DNA of 64,000 nt from Streptomyces fulvoviolaceus (GTDB lineage Bacteria; Actinomycetota; Actinomycetes; Streptomycetales; Streptomycetaceae). Shown here one piece after another: positions 46,243-54,365 of the stretch (position 1 is its first letter; every line of letters begins with the position of its first letter). The notes beneath the pieces are model-generated. The model worked only from the letters and a program-made list of their open reading frames with translations, searched no databases and had not been told where the DNA came from. The position numbers were made by a program, and so were the translations under genes. The stretch is from NCBI RefSeq assembly GCF_000718165.1, contig NZ_JOEY01000014.1, positions 1 through 64,000 of the forward strand. Direction: 5' to 3'.

Positions 46243-46830
46243 ATGACACAAGTACACGGGAACGCCGCGCCGAACGCCACCACACCGGGAGAGCGGACGA
46301 ACCTCGGCCGCCTCATCGGCGCGGGCCTGATCCTCGTAGGCCTCGTCCTCCTGGCCCTCGGCGCCTACCTCGGCCCCTACACCTACGCCACGGCCACCCC
46401 GGGCAAGCTCACCGTCGAGACCTGCACCGTCGACTACAAGTACCGCTCATCGAGCTCGTCGACCAGCTCGCGGAAGAAGACCAAGACCCGGTACTGCTAC
46501 GGCACCTTCACCTCCAACGACGGCAAGGTCAAGGACCTCAACGCCGAGCTCAAGAGCGATGCGCTGCACGTGCGCGGCTACGTGATCGAGGCCATCAAGA
46601 CGGGCGACACCACGTACAAGCAGGACCACGGCTGGGTCGGCGCCATCGCCACCGGGTGCGTGTGGTTCTTCGGCGCACTGATCGCCCTCGCCATCGGCAT
46701 CTTCGGCACCGTGACTGGTTTCTTCTCCGCGCGGGAGCCGAGCCAGGGGCTGTTCCGTACGTGCCTCGTGACGGTCCTGGTGGGCGTGGTCGGGCTCATC
46801 ATCAGCCTGTTGGTGGTGTTCTTCTCGTGA
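46243..46830 (+). CDS. DUF3592-like membrane protein (paralogue 3)
   Basis: A 195-residue protein with the same topology as its neighbour: transmembrane segment RLIGAGLILVGLVLLALGAYL, external domain with Cys in TVETCTVDYKYR and TRYCYGTFTSNDGKVKD, then two transmembrane segments ending LIISLLVVFFS. The external loop is Ser/Lys-rich. ATG 46243. Tandem duplicate of 45595, now divergent. Confidence 0.78.
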   Translation: MTQVHGNAAPNATTPGERTNLGRLIGAGLILVGLVLLALGAYLGPYTYATATPGKLTVETCTVDYKYRSSSSSTSSRKKTKTRYCYGTFTSNDGKVKDLNAELKSDALHVRGYVIEAIKTGDTTYKQDHGWVGAIATGCVWFFGALIALAIGIFGTVTGFFSAREPSQGLFRTCLVTVLVGVVGLIISLLVVFFS

Positions 46831-46911
46831 GGGCGGCCTCGGCGTGCCCTCGGTTGGACGGGGGGCGCCGAGGCCGACTTGTTCGCCAACTCTTGCCTGT
46901 AGGTCCAGTTG

Positions 46912-47265
46912 TCAGCCGACAGCCGGAGAAGCCGTGTCGTCGGCCTTGATGTCAACGTTGATGTTGCTTCCGTCAACAGAGGACACTGTGACCGTCACAC
47001 CCAAGGTGCTGCCGTCGCCCGCCGTGAGGGTGCAACGAGTGGTGGTGCCGACCTTCCCGGCCAGATCCTCGGGACAGGCAATGTCCGGCTTCGGCTGCCC
47101 CGTCGTGGCGGCGAGCTTCTCGGCGACCGTGGTGGCCAACTTGTCCGCGGACAGCTTCGGTTCGGAATTCCCCACGCTGACCGAGGCCGAACAGCCTGCG
47201 AGCAGCACGCCGACAGCGACGACCGAGAGGCTCCAAGTTGCTGTGGACAAGCGGGTTTTGGTCAT
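46912..47265 (-). CDS. DUF4333-type lipoprotein
   Basis: A 117-residue lipoprotein. The signal peptide ends in the lipobox LLAGC (Cys about residue 23). The mature part (LSADKLATTVAEKLAATTGQ, ACPEDLAGKVGTTTRCTLTAGDGSTLGVTVTV) matches the DUF4333 domain with its paired Cys. Attached to the outer face of the membrane. Start ATG 47265 preferred over 47310 because it gives a normal signal peptide, and GAAGGGC precedes it. Function unknown. Confidence 0.88.
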   Translation of the reverse strand: MTKTRLSTATWSLSVVAVGVLLAGCSASVSVGNSEPKLSADKLATTVAEKLAATTGQPKPDIACPEDLAGKVGTTTRCTLTAGDGSTLGVTVTVSSVDGSNINVDIKADDTASPAVG

Positions 47266-47585
47266 GCGAAGCCCTTCCGAGTGATCAAGACAAGAAGAAG
47301 CCGAAAGCATACGTGGCGGAACCGCTCCGGCATATCGCCGGAGATGCTCCCTGACCTGGGCCGGAGCAACACCAATTTCGCCCTAACCAAGCAGCCAACG
47401 ACACTCCATGAAATCCCCGCCCCACCTGCAAAAGTTCTTCACTCATGCGGGGGGATGGGAAATGCCGAACAAGCCGACGCGCCTTGGCCGAATCAGTAGA
47501 GCAACCCCATGCCGCGAATTTCTGGGTTCTCCACTGCCGGCGAATTCGACTGCACACAAGAAAGCGGCTACGGGTCCCGCTGGCC
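47266..47585. other. Intergenic region without recognisable gene
   Basis: 320 bases of lower GC content than the surroundings. Short open frames lack ribosome binding sites. It should contain the promoter of the DUF4333 lipoprotein gene; no repeat or RNA structure was recognised. Confidence 0.45.
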
Positions 47586-48098
47586 TCACAACTTGCCGAA
47601 GATCACTCCGCGCCAGGTCCAGCCCGACTTGAGGACGGCCTTCTGCAGGGGGTTGCGCAGCTCCGAGCTGTCGAAGCGGAAGGTCTCCGTCGCTTCAAGG
47701 CCGCCGCTTTCCCCGCGTTTGACCGTGTAGCGGGTGGAGACGGTCCTGTCGGGCCCGCGCGAGTACGCCCCTGAGATCTTCAGCTGCGGCGGATTCCCGA
47801 CCCGGGTGACCTCCCGCCCCTCCTCAAGGACGCGCACCTCACGGTCCTCCGGAACCAGGCGCATCCGGATGCGAACGGCGCGGCTCAGCTGCGAGTCGAC
47901 GAAGATGCCCTGCCAGACGGGCTCCGCCAGCCGCCACTCCGCCACCAGGTCGGCGTCCTCGGCGGCGCCGTCACGGATGACGTACGGGGCGTCGGGCCGG
48001 TTGACGCCGAGAAGGGCCGTCCGCACTTCCTCGGCCGAGCGCGGCACGAGACCGTCGTCGGGGTGCTTGGTTCCGGCCAGCTTGTCGAAGAGTCCCAT
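47586..48098 (-). CDS. Hypothetical protein, beta-rich
   Basis: A 170-residue soluble protein (MGLFDKLAGTKHP...). It begins with an amphipathic segment; the remainder alternates short beta strands (YVIRDGAAEDADLVAEWRL, VRIRMRLVPEDREVRVL, RYTVKRGESGGLEATETFRF). No signal peptide, transmembrane segment or catalytic motif. Its ATG at 48098 has GGGAC upstream. I do not recognise the family with confidence. Confidence 0.75.
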   Translation of the reverse strand: MGLFDKLAGTKHPDDGLVPRSAEEVRTALLGVNRPDAPYVIRDGAAEDADLVAEWRLAEPVWQGIFVDSQLSRAVRIRMRLVPEDREVRVLEEGREVTRVGNPPQLKISGAYSRGPDRTVSTRYTVKRGESGGLEATETFRFDSSELRNPLQKAVLKSGWTWRGVIFGKL

Positions 48099-48304
48099 GA
48101 AGTCAACCTATGAGGGGGCGGGTTGTCGGTACCAGTAACGCTACTTCTGCGGGACGTCGTACGACGTCGCGCTGGTGTCCGGACGGACCGTGCACGTAGT
48201 CCTGGAAGTCGGCCAGGACTGCGGGGTGTTGGAGTGCGGTGGAGGCGAGAATCAGGCGGATCATCGTCCGCAGAGGACATGCGGCACGTCACGCAGAAGC
48301 GGTT

Positions 48305-48400
48305 TCAGGCGTTGATCGTCGCGATCGCGGCAATCAGGTGGGCCAGTTCCGGCTCGGCAAAGTGCGCGGCCGCTCGTTCGTACACCTCATCCCGGGTTCG
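48305..48400 (-). pseudogene. Fragment of a carboxymuconolactone decarboxylase/AhpD-like gene
   Basis: A minus-strand reading gives DEVYERAAAHFAEPELAHLI then AAIATINA and a stop. This is the helix pair typical of the C-terminal part of carboxymuconolactone decarboxylase-family proteins, which usually continues WNRL. No upstream part is present because the frame runs into the next gene. The remaining 48099-48304 holds no recognisable gene. Confidence 0.5.
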
Positions 48401-49031
48401 GGACCGGGTCGAGGTGGCTCAACCGGACCGGGAACGCCGAGGCCATACGGCTCCAGCCGTGGCCCGCGAAGTGGACCGAGCACCAGGAACCGTCTACAAA
48501 GCCGATTTCGTGATCGCCGCCTGCCACGTCGCCTCGGTCGCGGATCCAGGTCACGTTGCGAAGATCCGTGGCCCAACCCACCTCGACCGGACCGCGCCCG
48601 CCTGTGAAGGATCCCGCGCAGGACACGTACGCAAGCTGGAGGCGGCGGTCGGTGACCTGCATGATGACGGCCGTGCTGTTCTTGGTCCGAGGGAGTATGG
48701 CGCGGGCCAGGTGGCCGGCCATGCTGTTCCAGCCGCCGTGGAACGGTTTGCCCGGTTTCTTCGCCTCACGCCACATGACTGCCTCGAAGAATGCCTCGAA
48801 CGGGTTCCAGGTGATGGCACAGAGTCTCGCGAACCCGTGTACGGGGAGCATGCACCAGCTCCAGAGCGTTCGCCTCTCGGATCGCAAAGCGCGTGGGCGG
48901 CGGAAATATCCGGGCCTCGATGCCCTGTCAGTCAATGCGACCTCGTGCTCACCACGCAGCACCTCGCCTGCCGGTACCATCGCGCTCGCCCGCTCGACGA
49001 GCGTCTCCTGGTTGCGATCCGTTCTACTCAC
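48387..49031 (-). CDS. Hypothetical protein with PH-like C-terminal domain
   Basis: A 214-residue soluble protein. The C-terminal half (STAVIMQVTDRRLQLAYVSC ... VGWATDLRNVTWIRDRG ... VHFAGHGWSRMASAF) has the strand pattern of a bacterial PH-like domain that begins with a T-D-R turn. The N-terminal half is helical with a hydrophobic Trp-rich stretch. The GTG start at 49031 has GAGGGAC upstream; the longer frame to 49097 lacks one. Function unknown. Confidence 0.65.
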   Translation of the reverse strand: MSRTDRNQETLVERASAMVPAGEVLRGEHEVALTDRASRPGYFRRPRALRSERRTLWSWCMLPVHGFARLCAITWNPFEAFFEAVMWREAKKPGKPFHGGWNSMAGHLARAILPRTKNSTAVIMQVTDRRLQLAYVSCAGSFTGGRGPVEVGWATDLRNVTWIRDRGDVAGGDHEIGFVDGSWCSVHFAGHGWSRMASAFPVRLSHLDPVPNPG

Positions 49032-49234
49032 CCGAAATCGTCCCTCACTGTGCGGCAAGTCGGCGCAGTGTGCGGTTGGTTCACGAATACGCGGCAACCG
49101 TCAGGGCCCGGTCCTCAAGCAGCAGGCTCCAATGCCTGCCCTTACGGACCGGGTCCTAGACAAAGCGTTGATCGCGCCATGGTCCACGGCCGCGAACCAA
49201 ACCATCGCGGTCGGCCTCGCCACCGAGTCGGTAC

Positions 49235-50785
49235 CTAGGAAGCGGTCGTGGGCAGTGCCACGAGGGCGTGGGAATCGCTGCTCATGCTGCCGCCGACTGA
49301 AGCCACGTAGAGCACGCCCTTGTGCCAGAACGGCCGTGCACCGGTACCCATGCTCGTGTCCACCTCTTCCGGATATTCGACGACTGTCGTCATCGCGCCA
49401 TCCTTGGGGTTGAACTCCACCAGCTTCGGCCTCTTCGCGCCGTCAGTGACGTACGCCAACAGACGCTCGCTACCCGTGCCCCTCAGCGGAATGTACTCGA
49501 TGGTGCCTGAAGCCGGCGCCTTCCACAGTTCCTTGCCGCTGTCCAGGTCGTAGGCAACCAGCGTCTTCGACTCTCCATCAGTGGCCGCTCGCTCGGACGT
49601 CCCCATGAGGAGGATGTCCCCGAAACCCGCGACCTGACGCATCGGGCTTCCGTCCTCCCCCGGGAGGAGGTAGTACTTCTTCGTCATCCCCGAGAGCTTG
49701 CCGCGCCGCTCACCGGTCTTCTCATCCAACGCGAACACTCCCTTCGAGTCTCCGCTGAGGACGAGCGGTGAAGTGGAGAGGGCGATCTCCGCTTCGCCCT
49801 CTCCAAACCGCTTCGTCCACTCAGCTTTGCCGGTAGCCGGGTCGACGAGCGATGCTTCGGTCCACCACGTCCCGGTGTACTCGTTTCCCTTGAGGCACGA
49901 TGTCGTACGGATCAGATTCTTGCCGCCGGTGTACGTGCCGGCATTGCAGCCACTCGGCACTACCTTCTTCACGTCCCAGGCCTTGGTGCCGTCAGCCGCG
50001 TTCAGCGCCACCTGCTCCCTATTGGTGGTGATCACGGCTGTCTCACCGGTACGAGCCACCGCCAGTTTCGTGCCGGTGCTGAACTCGTCCTTCACCTTGA
50101 ATCCTCGGTGCCACAACTCCTCGCCGGAGTTGAGGTCGTACGCAGCAACGTGGTCGCAATTGCCGTGGGATCCCCCCATACCCGAGGTGCCATAGGCAAC
50201 GATGCCGATCCCGCCATCAGAAACGGAGGGGGCGACACAGGCTTGGTTGCCCGCGCCAGGCAGCGGTGTGGCCCACAACTGTTTTGCGGTGTCACGGTCG
50301 TATGCCTTCACACCACCGGCCAAGGTCTGAACCACAGCCTTGTCGGTGAACCATGTCCCGTCCACCTCCTGGTCGCTCAAGGACCACCCCGAATTCGACG
50401 GCACGCTCCACAGCGGCTCAGTGGCAGAGTTCGCCATCAGGTACCACGCGCCCCCTCCGGCCCCGCCGAGCACGACGAGTGCGACAACGAGGAGCACGAT
50501 CAGCCCGGTCTTCTTCTTCTGCGGCCGGGCAGGCGGAACGGGCGCCCCGGGAAAGTGCTGCGGATGGCCGTACCCCGGCTGGGGAGCCATCGGATACTGC
50601 GGGGGCGCCGGCTGCTGGGGATAGCCGTAGCCGGGCTGTCCCGGTGGTGTCGCGGGTGGCTGCTGCGGATAGCCGTACCCCTGCGGCGGTTGGTAGCCCT
50701 GCTGGGGTGGCATGGGAGGCTGCTGCGGCGGAGGGGGCTGCTGCCCATAGGGACCGGTACCCGGCACAGGTCCGTTGGCGCTCAT
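49235..50785 (-). CDS. Membrane-anchored PQQ-like beta-propeller protein
   Basis: A 516-residue protein. Residues 1-~95 are Pro/Gln/Tyr-rich and cytoplasmic. One transmembrane segment (~102-126, TGLIVLLVVALVVLGGAGGG) follows. The external part is a beta-propeller of PQQ-like blades, each with A-x-D/G-x-x-W (VKAYDRDTAKQLWATPL, VAAYDLNSGEELWHRGF, VALNAADGTKAWDV, LVAYDLDSGKELWKAP). Such propellers are usually binding scaffolds. Its ATG overlaps the stop of the upstream metalloprotease (TGATG), so the two are translationally coupled and may form a complex. Confidence 0.85.
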   Translation of the reverse strand: MSANGPVPGTGPYGQQPPPPQQPPMPPQQGYQPPQGYGYPQQPPATPPGQPGYGYPQQPAPPQYPMAPQPGYGHPQHFPGAPVPPARPQKKKTGLIVLLVVALVVLGGAGGGAWYLMANSATEPLWSVPSNSGWSLSDQEVDGTWFTDKAVVQTLAGGVKAYDRDTAKQLWATPLPGAGNQACVAPSVSDGGIGIVAYGTSGMGGSHGNCDHVAAYDLNSGEELWHRGFKVKDEFSTGTKLAVARTGETAVITTNREQVALNAADGTKAWDVKKVVPSGCNAGTYTGGKNLIRTTSCLKGNEYTGTWWTEASLVDPATGKAEWTKRFGEGEAEIALSTSPLVLSGDSKGVFALDEKTGERRGKLSGMTKKYYLLPGEDGSPMRQVAGFGDILLMGTSERAATDGESKTLVAYDLDSGKELWKAPASGTIEYIPLRGTGSERLLAYVTDGAKRPKLVEFNPKDGAMTTVVEYPEEVDTSMGTGARPFWHKGVLYVASVGGSMSSDSHALVALPTTAS

Positions 50786-52269
50786 CAGATGTTGCTCCTG
50801 ACGTACTGGGCCCACGCGGTCTGGAATTCACTCTCGTTCATGCCTACTGCCGTCTGCAGCTGCTGATCGAGGTTCGTGGGCTTCCTGTAGTGGTCTACGA
50901 CAAACTCGAAGAGCGCTTCCTCGCCACCCTTCTCCGCGATGAAACGCATGGCTAGATAGCTGAGGGAGTAGTTCGCGCTTACCGAGTTGTACTCCATGTC
51001 GAATTCCTGTCCAGGCAATCCGCCATCGAAGTCCTCGCCCGCCATACCACTACGCACCCGCTCGCCGCCCAGGGTCTGATCGAATCGGTAGGCAACGTAC
51101 TCTGCAAACCCCTCAACAACCCACGCGCGAATGCTCGTTTCCTCATTGCGGCCGTACGCGCCAGGGTCCTGCGGCTGAACAAGAGCGTGCGCAATTTCGT
51201 GCCGGGAGATATCTCCGACGCCCCTCCGCCACGCAGATGAAGTGAATCGGCTCGTCGACGTGTCCATCTTGATGCGCGCGCCGCCGTATTCGAGCTCATC
51301 GTCGTCTCCGCTGTATCCGGCGTTGAAGGCGGGCATGGGAACGCTCTGTCCAGCATCCCACCCCACGTCATCACCGTTGTTGTTGTACAGCTTCGTGTAC
51401 GTCTTACGGTCTGGCTCGAGTACGACGAGGAAGCCCTCAGGGGTGTTGGGAACCGACGACGTCTTCGACCCCCACAGTTCGAGATCCTTCTCGGCGCTTT
51501 CCTCGACGACGGGCGCGAAACGGCTGGCTTCAGCAGCGTTCTTCTTGGCCGAGATCGTGACGGTGTGCGCCTGACGCTTGACGTACATATCGTCGTAGAG
51601 GTCCCAAGGGGCCGGATAGTAAACCGCGTTGGCCAAGGCGTTCGCGCCCGGAGATCCCCCCACCTCGCTGATGCTCGGCGTGGCCGAATCGGACTGCTTC
51701 TCGACTGTCCATCGATACCACTCGGAGACCGGTCGAACGTCAACGCCCTTGATCTGATGGACGAAGGCGACATCCAGCGCGAGCTTCACATCGGAGCCCC
51801 ACTCGTCCGATCCGCTGCCCGTCTGACTGAGAACCATGTACTTGCTCTCCGCGAAGGGAACCTTCCGCAGATTCTCGAAGATCTTGCGCTGCTTCTCCTT
51901 TGCCGCGCCGACGAAGGGTTCCAGGAACTCGTCTTCGTCCCCGCTCTTCAGGGCATTCGTGCGTCCGTTGAGCAGTGTGTCGATCTCGTCCGAGCTCAAG
52001 ATCTGCTGTTCGTCGTCGCCGCTGTCCTGAGCACCGGGCAGCGAGCCCCCGCCAACAGCGTTGTACAGAGCCAGCCCGCCGACTCCGAAGACGGCCACCA
52101 CAGCCAGGACCAGCAGACCGATGACGACGCGCTTCAGCCCCTTGCCCTCGCCAGAGTTGTCAGGCGGTGGCGGGGGTGGCGGATATTGCGGATACCACCC
52201 TTGCTGCTGAACCGGTGCCCCGTACGGGCCGGCGTTCCCCGGCCCTCCCGGTGGCGTCGAATAGGACAT
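50785..52269 (-). CDS. Membrane-anchored zinc metalloprotease (HExxH...E)
   Basis: A 494-residue protein. A Pro/Tyr-rich cytoplasmic N terminus (~1-45), a transmembrane segment (~47-70, VVIGLLVLAVVAVFGVGGLALY), then a long external domain. The zinc motif HEIAH lies near residue 362, followed by the third ligand Glu in EGFAEYVA. This is the gluzincin arrangement. No obvious self-cleavage site is seen. ATG 52269, GAGAGG upstream. It is the first gene of a two-gene operon with the propeller protein. The substrate is unknown; processing of exported proteins is possible. Confidence 0.82.
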   Translation of the reverse strand: MSYSTPPGGPGNAGPYGAPVQQQGWYPQYPPPPPPPDNSGEGKGLKRVVIGLLVLAVVAVFGVGGLALYNAVGGGSLPGAQDSGDDEQQILSSDEIDTLLNGRTNALKSGDEDEFLEPFVGAAKEKQRKIFENLRKVPFAESKYMVLSQTGSGSDEWGSDVKLALDVAFVHQIKGVDVRPVSEWYRWTVEKQSDSATPSISEVGGSPGANALANAVYYPAPWDLYDDMYVKRQAHTVTISAKKNAAEASRFAPVVEESAEKDLELWGSKTSSVPNTPEGFLVVLEPDRKTYTKLYNNNGDDVGWDAGQSVPMPAFNAGYSGDDDELEYGGARIKMDTSTSRFTSSAWRRGVGDISRHEIAHALVQPQDPGAYGRNEETSIRAWVVEGFAEYVAYRFDQTLGGERVRSGMAGEDFDGGLPGQEFDMEYNSVSANYSLSYLAMRFIAEKGGEEALFEFVVDHYRKPTNLDQQLQTAVGMNESEFQTAWAQYVRSNI

Positions 52270-52467
52270 GGCTACCTCTCACGCGGTCATTCTGATGAGG
52301 GGCACGATGCGGTCCGGCCACACGTGACAGAGGCCTGGGTGACTCACCCAGGCCTCAATGGGCAACGCGTGCAGGCTCATTGAACGGCACTCGCACTGCC
52401 TGACTCACCCTCCCCTTAAGACGTCATCTCAATTGGTGGATGACTGTGTAGATAGTCGCTGGCAGAC

Positions 52468-52830
52468 GTGCTGTGGTGGCGGTTGAATGCCTTGGTGAGC
52501 GACTACTGGACACCCGCGCATCACGCGGTCGAGCACGAGGATGCCGAGACCCTGGCCCGGTTGCTGGCCCACGGTACCGATCCTGATGAGGCCTTCAGCA
52601 ACATGACGCTGCTGACGCACGCGATCGACGCCGAGGGCGACGGCTCCCTGCAGAGCGGCCAACCGTTGACCGTGCACACCACTGCTGTGCTGCTGGCCTT
52701 CGGGGCTGACCCGGAGCTCGCCGATCCAGACGGTCGCACCCCCATGGACATCGCCAAGCACTACGGCCACGACCTGGCAGTGAAACTGCTGCGGGCCCAC
52801 ATCAGCGGCCGAGCCGCCGGTAACAGATGA
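52468..52830 (+). CDS. Ankyrin-repeat protein inside the IS element
   Basis: A 120-residue protein of about three ankyrin repeats: YWTPAHHAVEHEDAETLARLLAHGTDP, TLLTHAID...VLLAFGADPELADPDGR and TPMDIAKHYGHDLAVKLLRAH. The GTG at 52468 is used; TTG/GTG codons at 52483-52495 are alternatives and no ribosome binding site is decisive. The gene lies between the left inverted repeat and the transposase, whose 3' end it overlaps by 29 bases on the opposite strand. So it is a passenger of the element. Function unknown; possibly captured effector, antitoxin or host-adaptation gene. Confidence 0.8.
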   Translation: MLWWRLNALVSDYWTPAHHAVEHEDAETLARLLAHGTDPDEAFSNMTLLTHAIDAEGDGSLQSGQPLTVHTTAVLLAFGADPELADPDGRTPMDIAKHYGHDLAVKLLRAHISGRAAGNR

Positions 52831-53299
52831 GAGTGCAGGCGATGCTCGTGAAAGCGAGGAAATGCTCGGCCTTGCGCTCATAACGACGGTGGAGACGGCG
52901 GCAGCCGGCGAGCCAGGACATGGTGCGTTCGATCGTCCAACGGTGACGTCCCAACCGCTGGGAGCTCTCAACTCCCTTGCGGGCGATACGGTGCCGGATA
53001 CCTCGGCTGCTTAACCATCGCCGCAGGTGGGCATAGTCGTAGCCTTTGTCTGCATGAAGCTTGTCGGGCTTGCGACGTCTAGGTCCCCGGCGGGAGCGGA
53101 CCGGCGGTATGCCCTTCACGAGCGGGATCAGGGCCTGGCTGTCATGGACGTTGGCACCCGATATTCCAACGGACAGGGGCAGACCGGTCCGCTCCGTGAT
53201 CAAGTGGATCTTTGAGCCGTACTTGCCCCGGTCGACAGGATTCGGACCTGTCAGGTCCCCCTTTTCAGGGCGCGCATGTTCACTGAGTCGATCGCACAC
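52802..53299 (-). CDS. IS5-family transposase, OrfB (catalytic part)
   Basis: A 165-codon frame holding the second Asp (HADKGYDYAHLR) and the catalytic Glu (RWTIERTMSWL) of the DDE transposase. It has no convincing start of its own. It is reached from OrfA by a -1 frameshift in the 49-base overlap at the slippery run AAAAGGGGG (near 53262-53270), giving one fused transposase. The C terminus TSIACTLICYRRL is typical of IS5/IS427-like enzymes. Confidence 0.9.
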   Translation of the reverse strand: MCDRLSEHARPEKGDLTGPNPVDRGKYGSKIHLITERTGLPLSVGISGANVHDSQALIPLVKGIPPVRSRRGPRRRKPDKLHADKGYDYAHLRRWLSSRGIRHRIARKGVESSQRLGRHRWTIERTMSWLAGCRRLHRRYERKAEHFLAFTSIACTLICYRRLGR

Positions 53300-53610
53300 C
53301 GAGACCAGTCCAGGTCACCGCGGGAGCCGAGTTCGTCAAGGACAAGGCGGTGGAGCTTCGCCCAGACCCTGGCCTTCGTCCACTCGGTGAAGCGGCGGTG
53401 AGCCGTCGCGCCGGACGGCCCGAAGGACGCGGCCGGCAACTGCTGCCAGGTGCAACCGGACGTTGCCACGAACACGATGGCAGCCAGCACTTCACGGTCA
53501 CCGTGCCGCCGCCGACCACCGCCCTGAGGCCGTGAGGGCGCCTCCGGAACCACCCGCTGAAACAGCGCCCACAACTCGTCCGGCACCAGCCGCTCAACGA
53601 TCCCCACCAC
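53251..53610 (-). CDS. IS5-family transposase, OrfA
   Basis: The 119-residue N-terminal half: helix-turn-helix-like DNA-binding region (VVGIVERLVPDELWALFQRVV, EVLAAIVFVATSGCTWQQLP), followed by the first catalytic Asp in CAIDSVNMRAL. The GTG at 53610 is the likely start; the open frame to 53664 extends beyond the inverted repeat. It is expressed as OrfAB by programmed frameshifting, as in many IS5-family elements. Confidence 0.9.
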   Translation of the reverse strand: MVGIVERLVPDELWALFQRVVPEAPSRPQGGGRRRHGDREVLAAIVFVATSGCTWQQLPAASFGPSGATAHRRFTEWTKARVWAKLHRLVLDELGSRGDLDWSRCAIDSVNMRALKRGT

Positions 53611-53649
53611 AGCCAACAGCCTAACAAGCCAGCCAATTGAGATGACGTC

Positions 53650-54035
53650 TAAGTCGCAGAACACCCTATGACCTTGGCTGACGCCGCCGGACCTGCATCC
53701 ATGGTGCTTCTGTGTAGAAACTGTGATGAGAAGTAGCGCTGCAGCTCCAGGGCGATACGTACCTGGTTACGGCCGCCACGGCAGGTGCCCGCCGACCCAG
53801 TTGCCGGGTCATTACAAGACGCCCTGACGAAGGCCTCCCGGGTATGGGCCCGTGTCACACGCGGACGACGATCCCGTAGCGCTCCTGTGGCGGCTTTCCG
53901 CAGAGCCACGGACCTCAGGGACTCGGCAATGAACGCCCAAAGTCAGTGCATGTATGGTGCCAAGGAGGCCTGGGTGATCAGTTGAGTCGCCTGGGCCCGC
54001 TGCTGCATCCAGAGCCGAGCGGGGAGAAACGGCCC
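53650..54035. other. Intergenic region right of the IS element
   Basis: 386 bases with no recognisable gene. Plus-strand open frames lack start signals. The last part contains the promoter region and the ribosome binding site (GGGGAGAAAC) of the downstream ESX cassette. Confidence 0.5.
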
Positions 54036-54365
54036 ATGGGGGACCACTTCAAGACGGACATCGGGCAACTCGAGCAGTTCCTGACGAGTCTGGAGAGATG
54101 CGTCGACGAGCTGAACGAGGCACGGTCCGCCCTCGACCATGTGCGTGCCGACCAGATCGGCACCGCCCGGCTCGACGAGGCCTGTGACAAGTTCCAGGAA
54201 GAGTGGAAGTACGGGGCCGACAAGACCAAGGAAATGATCGACGCGGTCAAAGAGGGCGTGAAGTCAAACAAGAAGGGCTACGAAGAGGTCGAGCACGCCT
54301 TGGAGAAGGTCCTCAAGCAGATCGCGGACCAGAGCACTTCGGGTGGCAACGGGGGCGGTAAGTAA
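54036..54365 (+). CDS. Small ESX partner protein of cassette 1
   Basis: A 109-residue helical hairpin protein (MGDHFKTDIGQLEQFLTSLE ... HVRADQIGTARLDEACDKFQEEWKYG ... MIDAVKEGVKSNKKGYEEVE). The centre lacks a strict W-x-G, but EEWKYG matches the paralogue at 61137-61442. ATG 54036, GGGGAGAAAC upstream. Its stop TAA overlaps the next gene's ATG (TAATG), so they are coupled. Confidence 0.8.
   Translation: MGDHFKTDIGQLEQFLTSLERCVDELNEARSALDHVRADQIGTARLDEACDKFQEEWKYGADKTKEMIDAVKEGVKSNKKGYEEVEHALEKVLKQIADQSTSGGNGGGK

Larger units (their letters stand above)
52420..53649. mobile_element. IS5-family insertion element with ankyrin passenger gene
   Basis: Perfect 17-bp terminal inverted repeats, GACGTCATCTCAATTGG at 52420-52436 and its complement at 53633-53649, are flanked by a TAA direct repeat (52417-52419 and 53650-53652). 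The 1230-base element contains a two-frame DDE transposase on the minus strand and an ankyrin-repeat gene on the plus strand. Intact ends and target duplication suggest recent, possibly active, insertion. Confidence 0.9.

Noticed and set aside
48123..49238. 371-codon plus-strand frame
   Set aside because: It overlaps the minus-strand PH-like gene over its whole length, and its sequence shows no domain; a shadow frame.
53251..53664. Transposase OrfA starting at 53664
   Set aside because: That start lies outside the right inverted repeat of the element; GTG 53610 is inside and gives the usual N terminus.
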